From Arcuatula senhousia (lineage: Eukaryota; Mollusca; Bivalvia; Mytilida; Mytilidae): DNA of 64,000 nt. The stretch covers positions 20,829,838-20,893,837 of the forward strand of contig OZ020308.1 of NCBI GenBank assembly GCA_963971305.1, read 5' to 3'. A program made the translations under genes and the position numbers. This document shows, piece by piece, positions 22,628 through 34,400 of the stretch. Below the pieces are notes generated by a model. That model did no database searches and was not told where the DNA came from. It was given only the letters and a program-made list of their open reading frames with translations. The first letter of the stretch is position 1. Every line of letters starts with the position of its first letter.

Positions 22628-24092
22628 CAGGGATCGCGCTAGGCTTCGCCAATGTCGCAAATTGCAATATTTTTTTCTTGCTGGCGACAAAAAACGGCTG
22701 CTGGCGATTTTTCTGGCGCCTAAGTAAGTTTTAACATTTTCGACCGGAAATTGAATACACATCGCCAGTATTGATCAATATCTCAACAGGTAAGTTATCG
22801 TGTGTGACCACGCGTCGCCACAGATGAGCAGGTAGATAATTGAATAGGTAAACAGTAGATCACAGCAGGTTGAAGAAAAGGATCAATGACTAATTAGAAA
22901 TTAGGCTCACATCTTTTGATAATGCAATAAAGGTGTCAAAACAGTGATCAGAAACAAATTTCTTATGTACGCCTGAATGACTTTAATTGTCCAAGCCAAT
23001 TTGACAAAGTATCGTGTGTTGATACATGGCCTCATGTCAGCCAAGGTTTCAAAACAAATAATTGCCGGTAAATCAAAATTATCTCCAGCTTGGGATGAGA
23101 TTTTATTCACAAAACAATGAGAGAATAGTAATCTGTACCTTACTAAGTTCCTAAAATAATCACAAGAAAGAAATTACACATGTAAACAAACCATTCTATT
23201 TTTAGAACAATTTAAATGAGGTTACTAAGGGATATACACAATAATGATTTCAGAAAGCAAAGAAAGAAAGGGAAGATGAATAAATCAAAATAAAACTAAT
23301 TTTATTATTCTTATTTAAAAAAAAAAAGAAACTGAATAGAAGTTGTTTTTAGGAACAGAAATATTATTACCAAACTATATTACCATCAGTTGTTTTTTTT
23401 CAAAATGAAATGAATAAACAAACACATAACAATACTGGAATAAGAAGTTTTTATTTGAGAAAATGCTGATAATTTTTATTAAAACATTCTAATAATGTAC
23501 AGGATTCAATAGAAACCACATGAGTCATGATTGATGAATCTTTATAATGTGTCCACAGTCTGTCAAACATTGATCTTTTGCAATCTCTGTTGGTCATGAA
23601 AATGTTATGGATTCTACAAAATTTTATCTTTGCTTTTCTAAATAATACTTTTTTCATAGTGCTCATTAAGTGCTTTCAGTGATCTTTATTCTCTAGGTTG
23701 AGTATTTATTCATATGGTGTTGTTTGTTTTTTTTTTTGTGTATTGTTATGTTTATTGTATTGTTATTATTTAATTTGTATATGGCAATAAACATGATAAA
23801 TAATTAAATAAATCATGGAATGTTTTATTTCAAAAAGATATCAAACAAGAAAGGCTCCACCTTCATCATTTATTATCTAAAAAGTCTTTCAATGAGAATA
23901 AACCATCCTTCAACATGCACCTGAAAAAAAGACTGAAAACAATATTTTTAACATATACATCTTAACATACATTACACAAGCATGACCCCTCAATAAAAAC
24001 GGTACTGGCTACACTTTATAAAAACTGGTGACTTAATTTCAAATCTGGCGATTTTTCTGGCGACAAAAATTTTGAGGCCAGAGCAGCCCCTG
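22628..24092. mobile_element. Possible non-autonomous hAT-like element, about 1.46 kb
   Basis: Left end CAGGGATCGCGCTAGGCTTC and the complement of the right end, CAGGGGCTGCTCTGGCCTC, agree at about 14 of 19 positions. CTGGCGACAAAAA and CTGGCGATTTTTCTGGCG motifs occur near both ends in opposite orientation. The 8-base flanks do not match. No transposase frame. Confidence 0.45.
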
Positions 24093-24425
24093 ACAGTCTC
24101 TGTTTCTTTTTGTGTGTGGCGAGTAGACTTTCCACAGATAATAGCCAGTTCCCTGTGATGTCATATATTCTCCTAAGCATTTCTAACCGTTCTTTTTGGT
24201 AGAGGTCACAGTGAAGAAGAAAGTGTTCCACAGTTTCCTCTTCTGTTCCACAGTTACAGAGGGGGGTGTCACAGATGCCGATGGTGTGTCTGTACTTGTT
24301 TAGCCTGGTATATCCCGTTCTCAGTCCGGAGATTGCACTCCCTATTAGTCTTTAGGGTATATCCAGGATTTGGGACTTTCCTACAGTGGGTTCGATGTCA
24401 TGGAGGTGACGTCCAGTTTCAGAGA
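24093..24425 (-). pseudogene. LINE reverse-transcriptase C-terminal fragment
   Basis: The minus-strand frame reads ETGRHLHDIEPTVGKS, then a stop, then ISGLRTGYTRLNKYRHTIG, and CNCGTEEETVEHFLLHC, followed by a helix-rich tail. The Cys/His cluster after an RTGY-like motif is typical of the C-terminal end of Jockey/CR1/I-type LINE polymerases. It is broken by an in-frame TAA near 24352 and cut at the hAT-like boundary. Confidence 0.75.
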
Positions 24426-24502
24426 TCAAAACAAATTATGAAGGCCCCCTTCAAGTTAAATGGTCTGTCCCTTACCTGTGGCACTCTTGAAGTTAAAACA
24501 GA

Positions 24503-24927
24503 TTCATACACAGGAAATATTGTTCACATGAAATTCACGTGAAATCAGGGTTAACGTGAATTTCACGTGAAATGAGCATTTTAACATGAATTTCACGTGA
24601 AATGTATTAAACGTGAAGTTCACGTGAGATTCACGTCAAAATTATGTGAAACTCACGTTAATTTCACGTTAACTTTTTCACGTGAATTTCACATGAAAAT
24701 TTTGAAAAATGAGAATTTTATCCTAAAAATGTGTAGAATTGCATAAAAGTTATAGAACATTAAAAATGTTTAGAACATTTTTTCACGTGAATTCACGTGT
24801 TTTTTTTCACGTGAACTTCACGTTAAATTGCTCGTTTAACATGAAATTCACGTTAAGTTTTTCATGTGAATTTCATGTTAATTTCATGTGAATTTCACGT
24901 GAACAAAATTTCCCTGTGTATATGAGT
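24503..24927. mobile_element. CACGTG-palindrome foldback element
   Basis: About 420 bp packed with TTCACGTGAA, ACGTGAATTTCACGT and close variants. The outer ends are inverted repeats (ATACACAGGAAATATTGTTC on the left, and GAACAAAATTTCCCTGTGTA on the right), so it behaves as a TIR element whose interior is self-complementary. Non-coding. Confidence 0.85.
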
Positions 24928-25269
24928 CAATTTACAAAATAAACATTAAATATTTTACATTTGACAATTAACAGAAACCAATTTTGGAAAAAGCAAAATT
25001 TATATAAAGATCAAAGTTATCATTTCTTTTAGCACATTCATCTCTGTGTTAACTTCCAGTTGCATTTTGAGCACCAAAATTTTCTTACATCGTTAATTGT
25101 TAAAACTTTGAAATTTGAAAAACAAATGGCATCAGTCCATTTAAAATCTTAACAGAAATCTTTGTGTGAAATTTCAGAAAGCTTTATCACTTTTTACATT
25201 GTGTACGAGTTAAAATAGAAACAGGTACGGGTAAAAGAGCCAAAAATGGTACATGGTACGGGTTACACA

Positions 25270-25800
25270 TTTTAGACACCACTATATTACATTGTAGAAA
25301 ATAAAGAGATGTGGAATAAGTGTACGCGACACAGCCCACAATTAAACGGCAATTTAGAAAAACCACAATGGACAACCGCCAGCAGCCTTCAACGAGGCCA
25401 TTTGGCACTGCTCGCGGTTCTGCAATTGGCCCATGGTCTAAATAAGATGCATATAATTCAAATCCAGCCCTGAAATAGTCACAGATAGACCCCCTTCTTA
25501 AACAAGGAACAGAAAACATCAAAAAGACAAGTATAAACGAGAGCTTTGTCAAAGATTCCTGGCTTAGGACAGGCACATGTAATATGTGGCGGGGTTAAAC
25601 TAGTTTTTTGGGCCCAACTTTCCCCCTATCAATATTCCTAGACAAAGCACAAAAACTAAACACACAATAAAAATCAAATCGATCAAAGTCCAATTCTACT
25701 AGAGAGAACCTAAGACAAAAACAAGAACAAACAGAAGGACGGTAAAGGAACTCTCTATAGAACACTCGCTGTTACTGACAGCTAGCTGAGAATCATCAAT
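25270..25800 (+). repeat. Common bivalve interspersed repeat
   Basis: Segments such as AAAGAGATGTGGAATAAG, CGGCAATTTAGAAAAACC and ATTCCTGGCTTAGGACAGGC followed by GGCGGGGTTAAAC match, from memory, a repeat widespread in mussel and oyster genomes. Related pieces occur near 11840-11890, 49200-49400 and 56400-56480. The 129-codon minus-strand frame inside it is not a gene. Confidence 0.5.
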
Positions 25801-25809
25801 CGACTGATG

Positions 25810-26240
25810 TAAAAAAATCAAACGTATCAATTTTAAATCCGACACAACACTTCAAACAATAATGATTTAGTGAAGAGTCATCACACAAAACCGACACGCT
25901 TGATCGCTATAATGCTTAAAAATGACAATAGTAAAAACGTTTATGGAAGTTTTAAAGCAAGTATCAAGTTTTCAATATTTCTGCCAATAAACACTAAATT
26001 CAAAGATTTAACCAAGATATTCATTTCATATCCTTTCCGTAATAAATTTTGAAGCCAATTTTTCATTTCTATAGGATTAATTAACTTTAATTTAATGAAT
26101 TTAAATTAAATTTAGAAAAACAAACAATAGTTTATGATAAAATAACCGTATTGAATTATATCCAACCAACATACCACAGAACATGCCAACTGCATGTAAT
26201 GGGTTACATGTACATGTACTAAAAAGTATCGTCAACATTC
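25810..26240. other. AT-rich intergenic, nothing assigned
   Basis: No domain-bearing frame, RNA or clear repeat. Confidence 0.4.
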
Positions 26241-26244
26241 ATAA

Positions 26245-26890
26245 TTTATGAAAGGATATGGAGTAAATGAGAATGAGACCATAACACATGTTTATGTCAA
26301 CTCAATCTGCATTGATTTTAATGAGCTGTATGGCCATTTGGGAAAATTATTCCTCATCAGCAGCACTCGACATGCTAGAACCCATACATAGGAAATCCAC
26401 CATTTCAAAAGATGTTTAAAATGCATAAAATCAAATTAAATTTAAATAAGTATAACTAAGGACAAAACTACAATGGAGGGAGTTTTAGAATTAACATAAA
26501 TTTAGATAATGGTTATAAACCAAAGTTACACATGGGAAGTAATCTCATGTACAAGTACACTATATCTAAAAAATAAAGAACAGGGGATTTGTTCTACCAA
26601 CTCCCCACAGCATTAAAGACAAACATCTGTAATAAATAATTTATGTTTAGGATATGGATTAAATGAACATGAGACCATAACACATACAGGCTTGGATCCA
26701 GGATTTTATGTTAGAGGGGGCGCATCAACAAAATAAAGGGGTATATTTATCGAGAAAATCAAAATTATATGACAAAAATTTAAGATTTTTCAAATTTTAG
26801 AGGGGTGCTCGCTGAATGCACCCCTGCCTGATTTCGCACCTGACATAGGTGAACTTGATTTGCAATTAATTTTAATGAGCTGTATGTACA
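26245..26890 (+). repeat. Diverged direct duplication, second copy split by insertion
   Basis: GAATGAGACCATAACACATG with downstream TTTTAATGAGCTGTATG (26267-26334) recurs at about 26668-26887. The second copy is interrupted at 26692-26843 by a segment with CAGG-type ends. Confidence 0.65.
26692..26843. mobile_element. Short hAT-like MITE
   Basis: Begins CAGGCTTGGATCCAGG and ends TTTCGCACCTG, loosely inverted. ACATA flanks both sides. The comparison with the uninterrupted copy at 26267 supports insertion. Confidence 0.5.
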
Positions 26891-27189
26891 TATTTATTTA
26901 TCACCACCATATTACAGGTTTATAAAACATGATTGGAAATCATAGGTAAATTTTTATTCACAAACGGTCTATACTGATTGTTGTGCATTTTGCAGTAATT
27001 GGCTGGATTTGTCATATCACTGATAATTAGTGGGGAAGCAACAGAGGGACTTGTGCAGTATTTATTTACTTGTAAATTGATATTGATATTGTCTGACACA
27101 TTGGTTCACCTACTGGCTTGTTTGAAAATACACACACATATCTGGATTATGAGTACACTTCAGTTACATGTACATATTTTCTGAATTTT

Positions 27190-27727
27190 TTAAAATGCAT
27201 GTTCAGAAAGACTGGACTGATTTTTCACTTAGTAAGTGACACATGAATCATTTATATGAAGATGAAATGCATTTCTTTGTTCATTGTCCGGCTTATACAA
27301 CTTTTAGAAAAGAATTAATTATTAAACTCAAATGTTGTTTTAAGAATTTAGACTCATTAACCGACTACAAAATACCTTTAATTCTAAATAGCAGTTCTTT
27401 AATAGTACATGTACATAAAGCTTTAATAAAATACATAAACAATTGTCAAGGAAAAAATTAAGACATTATGGTCACCCCACATTTGTATGTAATTTGAAAA
27501 AAAGCCTTATATTTATATTCAAATAATGAAAGGCTTTCGTGATTAAAATTATATATACATGCAGGATTAATGCATGATCCATTTTTGAGTTGCCACCACC
27601 CAAGGTTTATTACTGTAATATATAGTCTTTAATTTCGTTTGATTTAAGAATATGTTCATGTATTAATGTGTTATAACCATTTATTGTAAATGTGTTTTGA
27701 CAATAAATAATTCTAATTCTAATTCTA
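27190..27727 (+). pseudogene. 5'-truncated LINE 3' end
   Basis: A 72-codon frame (27243-27461) contains YEDEMHFFVHCPAYTTFRKE, the His/Cys pattern at the C-terminus of many LINE polymerases. It is followed by about 260 bp of 3' UTR and a terminal (AATTCT)n run at about 27711-27727, the simple-repeat tail seen on CR1/L2-like LINEs. Confidence 0.75.
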
Positions 27728-27907
27728 TGAAAATTTCAATTTTTTTCTGTCACTTGTTCTTTAGGCAAGTAGCCTTCTGATTTTACTTTATACCGGTAAC
27801 TTAATGTAAAAGCGATATATTACTTAAATTTTCCATTATTGATCTTTTTCTTCATAGTTTCACATTTCTCTTTATTTAATTTTTTGCCTGAGAAATGAAC
27901 AGTTATT

Positions 27908-28050
27908 TTATACCCCTGCTTTGAAGAATACTGTTTTTCCTTTTTCCGTCTGTAGTTCATGATTTTGCAGTTCTTTCACACTTTTTAACGCATAATTGTA
28001 GGTTTATCACTAGTGAGCATTGCCAATGGCTTACAGATTTCTTGTTAACT
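27908..28050 (+). repeat. Internally deleted TATACCCC-family copy
   Basis: Starts TTTATACCCCTGCTTTGAAGAA and ends TATCACTAGTGAGCATTGCC, matching the two ends of the 50331-52110 element with most of the interior missing. It lies about 100 bp upstream of the first TRPM exon found. Confidence 0.6.
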
Positions 28051-28152
28051 TACATATATTTCTTTAAACATCATTTGACAAGAAGAGCCTTGTTAATCTT
28101 CTATTACTGTATTTTTTTTAGAAAAAGTACGGGTAAGAGGAAAGACAAAATA

Positions 28153-28434
28153 ATGGCTGGTGTAGGGATAACTGATCACAGGATCTACCCTAAGGATTCC
28201 TTTGGTCATATTCAGCCATTCAGTGTACAGAACATAGATGCCAGGGACCAGGGAGGGGCGGGACCATCCAAGATGATGTCCCGTCATGACATAGACGAGC
28301 GTCGAGTGAGAACCCAGGAAAGGTTGACGCTGGATGATGTCAGGTGGTCAGACATGAGAAAAAAGGTCCCGCTGATGGGGCGAGTGCCAACAAGTAAAAT
28401 CTTAGAACTTGAAGATGATGAAAGCTTTCAGAAG
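28153..28434 (+). CDS. TRPM: TRPM exon 1 (as seen)
   Basis: 94 codons from MAGVGITDHRIYPKDSFGHI to ESFQK, phase 0, donor GTATGT. Poorly conserved N-terminal tail. The exon probably begins at an acceptor near 28121, with the leader codons either UTR or coding. Confidence 0.8.
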
Positions 28435-31400
28435 GTATGTTTTGTTATGTTATGTTTTATTGACCATCCAACAAAAGTGGAGGGACATACATGTTTAAAG
28501 TGTTCGTTTGTTTCTGTCTGTTTGTTCAACCTCAGGTATTTGCTTTTGTGCTTAAGCTGATTGCTTGGAAGCCGAAAGTTAACACATTTAAGGAAAAATA
28601 TGTAGTAATAGTGTATATAATAAACAATAAATTCATAAATGTTAACAATATACATAAAAATGCTGATAAAATGTGAAATAACTTATGCATATTTATATTA
28701 TAGATGTCAGAAGAGAAAATACTGGGTTCTCATAAAAATTATTAATATGCTTTTTTGTATTCTATTTCATTTATTTTTAATTTGCCTCAATACATGATAT
28801 AATTTCAGCAAAAGTATGAGCACATATCCTACATCAGACAGCACTTCAAACAGCTGGAATGTCAGAAGTTTGTTCCAGCACCAAATCAGCAGAGTGTCAA
28901 AACCATGGAATCCATAAAGTAAGATATATTTTAAACAAATTACCATATTTATGTCAACAGCATTTGATAGAATAATTAAAGTACTGAAAGTACTGGTAGC
29001 CGGGATAATCTACAAATTTTAAATATTGTTTAGTATAAAGTAGAATAATAATTGGATATTGGAGAAGGAACTACCGGTATATTGCCAGCATGCATTGAAT
29101 GTGAATTTATATGTGTTGAGGCAACACGACCATCAACTAGATTTTGATTGGTCAGACTCAGTTACTGATAGCCGTGGCTAATGGCTACACTAATTATCCC
29201 TAGTAAAAATAAGATGTGGGATAATTGTAAATTATGACACAGTGGAAAAAAATTACAACATGTAGCAGCAATTTAAAAATTGAAACTGGAAAATGGCCAG
29301 AAGCCATCAGTGTGTTTGGTTGTTGCTGCTTTCCTGAAAGTCTTTTTATAGATCAAGATAAAAGATACAATGCATCAGACTTAAAGCTATCGAAGAAAAA
29401 AAACAAGACATAGAACAATAAGCAAAAAGAAGTCAGATGTTTCTTACATTAATATTATAAAGACAATAAGTAGAAAACCAGAAGTGCAGGTTTAAGCAGG
29501 AGTTTATAGGCATTGCAGAAACATTTTTTTCAAGAAATTTGGAAAATTATTAAACCGATAGTTCAAGTCAAAAACTATGTCATTAGAGATATTCAAGAAT
29601 TCCTTGTTGGGTTTTAGAAATAGAAATTTAAAATTATTTTTGCTATTCTTGTAGGTGCCATTGTGTTGAAGTGTTGATATAGAAATTTGAAATTATTTTG
29701 TCTAATTCTTTCAGGTGCCACTGTGGTGAAGTGTTGATATAGAAATTTGAAATTATTTTGCCTTCTTTCAGGTGCAATTGTGGTGAAGTGTTGAAACACC
29801 ATGTTCCCTATGAAGTGACACCGATGGGAAAACGTAACTATGCAAACCTTATCCCCCCAGGTAAATATTATGATAATTGTCATGTTCATGTTATTAACTC
29901 AACTTATAATAAATGGTGTGTTATAGCACTCAAGAAAAAAGAAAAAGAAAATGTGTAAATGGATCTGACTAAGTAGGTCCTGGATATGAAATTAGCAATA
30001 CAAATGAAATCATTGCATTGAGATTTTTATACTCCATATTGATGATTAATTGCTTCATACTGTTTATTCATAAATATGAGTAAATAAAGGCATTCATATC
30101 ACCTCCTAATTAAATGAAATTTCTACTCTTTCTTACTGTTCCGAAAAGAGTACTTTTAAAAGAAGATACCTAAGGGAAGAGAATTTAATTGTAAAAAAAA
30201 GTATTTATGATACTCAGATAAAATGAATAACATATACATCTTACATTATAAGAGTACTGTACAATGACTTTATTAACAGTATATTATTTTTCTTAATACA
30301 CAACATGACCTGACAAGACGTGATTAGGGGGGGGGGGTGTAATTGTTAAAAATGTCAGATTTTAATGAAAATTTGAAGTTATACAGGAAAAAAATAAAAT
30401 TCCTCAGTTAAAGTGAGGGCGTACGCCCCTCTGAATCCGCCACTGTATTTCATCATATGGAGATTTCATTGTTCAACTATTTGTATACAAGTCAAAGGAA
30501 ATATAACTTTGGAGTTTAATCTATTCAGGTGTGCCCTCAGTGAGCTTTCTCTTATTTCTAGATTCAGTATTCTTACAAAATATATTTAAAAAAATAAATA
30601 CAACTTCAATTTCAGACTTGAAGCTTATTATTGACCCAAACAACTTGACAGCCCAGCCTCCAGAAAAATTCCCCCATGTTGACTGGAAAGCTGAAGAGGC
30701 CTTACGAGAGAGGTACACCACATCCTTTGGTAAAATCAAGTTCACTGGAGTGGAACAAGTCGGAGGCATGAAGCCTGCAAAGGTAATAAAATACTGTATA
30801 ATCATTTATTTTTGTGGGGATTAAATTTTGTGGTTTAGAGCACAAAACTGAATTGGTGGGGACAATTTTTTGTGGAATTTCGACTTTGAAATACACTATT
30901 CAAATACATATTTTTAATTTGTAGGGATTTAATTTCATAGATTTCTCCTACCTACAAAATAAGTGAATTAATCGTCCCGGAATATTTCTGCTTATACAGT
31001 ATTGTTAACTACTTTGTACAGTCTGGGCTATATGTAGTCCTTTTCTTTTGACAGCTTGCAATAGGTTTTCTGCCACTTATTACATTGAATTCCGTATATC
31101 ATCTCCATGTGAACGAATTTATATTGGCAGTGTATTAATTTTCATGGATTTGCGGTCAGACATTTTTTGTGAAATTTAATAAGAATTAATATGTATGAAA
31201 TTAATGGAATATTGAACAGAAAAGGCAAAATTTAGGATGAAACCATAAAATTGTGAAAATATCTACCAATTAAAAGTTCATTGACAGTATTCCAAATGTT
31301 TCTTGCTTAAAATTTTCATGTTGTTATTGTTTTTGGGTTTTTTTTTTTGTAGTATTTACGACTAAAAGATGAAGCATCACCAGATTCTGTAGACTTGGTT

Positions 31401-34400
31401 ATTCAGTTAATGAAAGAGCATTGGAGAATCATGGAACCTAAAACCCCCAGTTTAATTATCTCAGTTGTGGGAGGAGCAAAAAACTTCAAACTCAGCGGGA
31501 AAATGAGGGAGACTTTCCAATCAGGTCTTATTAAGGTAGGAAATGATTATTTGAGAAGAGTCAGAGTGATGCAACAATTGTAATAGAAAGATTGTACAAA
31601 TTACTTATGAAGTTCAAATCACTGGAAAAACGACATGTACATTGGTCTTGACTTGACTTTAATAATTCAATAGATAGACATATAATGATGTATTTTGTTT
31701 ATTTTAAAAATAGTCAGGTTAAAAATCGAAATCATATTATTTTCAATTTAAATCATCATCAATGTGTGTAAGACAACTATTTAGTGTTTCCATTTCTAAA
31801 ATTTGTAACAAGAAAATACATGTATGTACACGTTTGGCCCAAGGTTTGGTTACTTACATACTCAGTGATATAACTATAGGTATTGGGGAAACACTAATAG
31901 CATTCTCATATGGATTTAAAAGAATGCATAATCAAGATTTTGGTCAGATTTCATAAAGTGAAAATCTGGGCTATAAAATGGTGACTGTCGGTGGATAGAC
32001 AGATGGCAGTAGTTTCTCATAAACACATTATTACAGCCTCTTGATATTTGGCATCCAGCATCGGGTTCCATGTCATGGGATTAATGGGTTGTGACTATTT
32101 GATCAGAAAAAATGTTTGTTCGAATAGCAGCAGAGATCACCATTCAAACTGTTTGTTAGGGAAACACTGCCTGACATGTTATTTCTATGGATACTGGTAC
32201 ATTATTTTGTTTTCTTTCTTTCTTTCTTCTTCATAATATAAATAATGGTAATTACAATGTACCAAAATTCCAAACTTGGATAATCAACCTCAAATGCCTG
32301 AGAAGAAAACCTAAAACAATATGAGGACACACCACAGACAGGGAAGATTGCAATGGTCCTGACTTTGTACTGGTCTGGTCTGTTACCTACCTACTACTAC
32401 CTGTATAAAAATCTGGTCATTCTTTACTTGACCATGTGTTGACAGATTTTATTTTATTTTAGGCCTCTAAAACCACAAATGCTTGGCTGATAACATCTGG
32501 CTTTAACATGGGTTGTATGAAAGAGGTGGGTCTAGCTGTCAGAGAAGGACAGTCTTTCGAATGGTATCAGGACAGATTTGCCCACGTGTTACGATGTATT
32601 GGTATAGCTCCCTGGGGCTATGTGAAGAACAGACATGTACTGACAGACAATAATATCAGCTTTATTCAGGTTTGTAATCTTAAAAGTGCATAAAGCTGCA
32701 TTGTTCCTCTTTTTAGCTCACCCTGCCAAAGGCCATGTGAGCTATTGCCATCACTTGGCGTCCGTCATCGTCGTTAACTTTTCTTCAAACTTCTTCTCCT
32801 CTGAAATGGCTGCACAGATTCAAACCAAATTTGGTCTGGTGGTACTTTAGGGTATCCCCCACAGAACTGATGTGGGGATTTTTGATTCGTTGAAAAACAT
32901 GGCCGCCGTTGCTAAAAATTGACCAGGGGGGTCAGACTACTGTTTTTGGCTTGTAAATCAAAAAGTATTAGAGATAGATGAAATCTGATGCCACTCTACT
33001 GCTTCAGCATCAAAAGTTCTTCTAAAGTCTCCATTTGGTCCAAGTTGTCAGATGACACCTTATAGGGGTTACAGCCCCTTAAAGGTGAAAAATAGCGTTT
33101 TTTCATGTTTTTGCCCTATAGTATGAAAACTATTGCAGATAGAGAAAAGCTGTTGCTTGCTTAAATGTTCAGCTCATTTAGCTCTACAAAAGTCTCCATA
33201 GGGTCGAAGTTGTCAGATGACCCCTTTTAGGGGTTACGGCCCCTGAAATAATGTTTTTTCATGTTTTTGGCCTATGGAATGGAAATTATTGCAGATAGAG
33301 AGAAGCTGTTGCTTGCTTAAATGTTCAGTTTATTAAGCTCTACCAAAGTCTAAATAGGGTCGAAGTTGTCTGAAGACCCCTTATAGGGGTTACGGCCCCT
33401 AAAATAACGGTTTTACGTGTTTTTGGCCAACAGAATGAAAACTATAGTAGATAAAGAAAAACTGTTGCTTGCTTAAATGTTCAGTTCATTTAAAAATACA
33501 AAATATAGGGTTGACATCAAGACCAGGTGAGCCATTTAGGCTCCTGGGAGCCTCTTGTTTAATAAAAAGATAAAATTTTGTGGGATTTTAAAAGAAGCAA
33601 CAAAAACAATGTATAAAGTTAATACAAAAAAGGTATATCATTAAAAAAATGTCACATGATAAACATATTGAAAATAAATTTGTTGTTTTTAGGAACAAAA
33701 GAGTCATTTTGACACTTCATATTTAGAGCGTAAAAATGCCTCACCTAATAACCGATTGATTATGGAGGTATTTACAGAGTGAATATTGCATTTTTGCCAA
33801 TTATTTCTTGTTTCAATAACACCTGTCTTCGTTAACTTTGATCAAGACTGAAAATTACTGAGAACTAATCATCATATGCAAACATATAAGGCTTACTTTC
33901 TGCTTATGTTAATATTTTTAGAAATGCTGATGCATGTAGAGCTTATATCTTTAATGTTTGTAGAAAACTTTTTAAAAAAAGCATCTGTATCAAATTTAAT
34001 TTAATAAGTGTATCATTAGGATACGACTTCTTTTGCCTTTTTTTGTAAAAACAACATTTCTAGAGGTGTTATAAGAGTTTCTTAGCTAGGCACATGGTTT
34101 ACAGATCCATATATATATATTTCATTTACTAAAATCATCTTTTAAATGCTTTTAATTTAATAAAATTTTAAGGAAGCATTGTTTAAGTGAAAATGAGATT
34201 GTTATAAATTCTTATTGTATGTACCTGCAGTCACATCCTTTGACACAAAAAAAAAATTCACGGTCAACAATATGGCTCACCAATAGAACTTAATGTTAAA
34301 TATATTATTTAAGATTTGAAGAATAAATGAATAAAGTATTACATGTGAGTTGTAAGCTGAAAATATTCACTTTTTGTTTAATATAACCAAATGTCTTTTA

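Larger units (their letters stand above)
22432..24475. mobile_element. Composite between TAAGGGAC-family termini
   Basis: The left end (TAAGGGACCTACCAATTAAC) and right end (GTTAAATGGTCTGTCCCTTA) match the two termini of the 213-bp element at 7385-7597. The 2-kb interior is foreign: it contains an hAT-like segment and a LINE fragment. This reads as a small element expanded by later insertions, or two separate ends by chance. Confidence 0.5.

Noticed and set aside
25187..25576. 129-codon minus-strand frame
   Set aside because: Lies in a dispersed bivalve repeat, no domain or splice support.
27243..27461. 72-codon frame as an independent gene
   Set aside because: The HFFVHCP motif, absent 5' part and (AATTCT)n tail mark it as a LINE 3' end.
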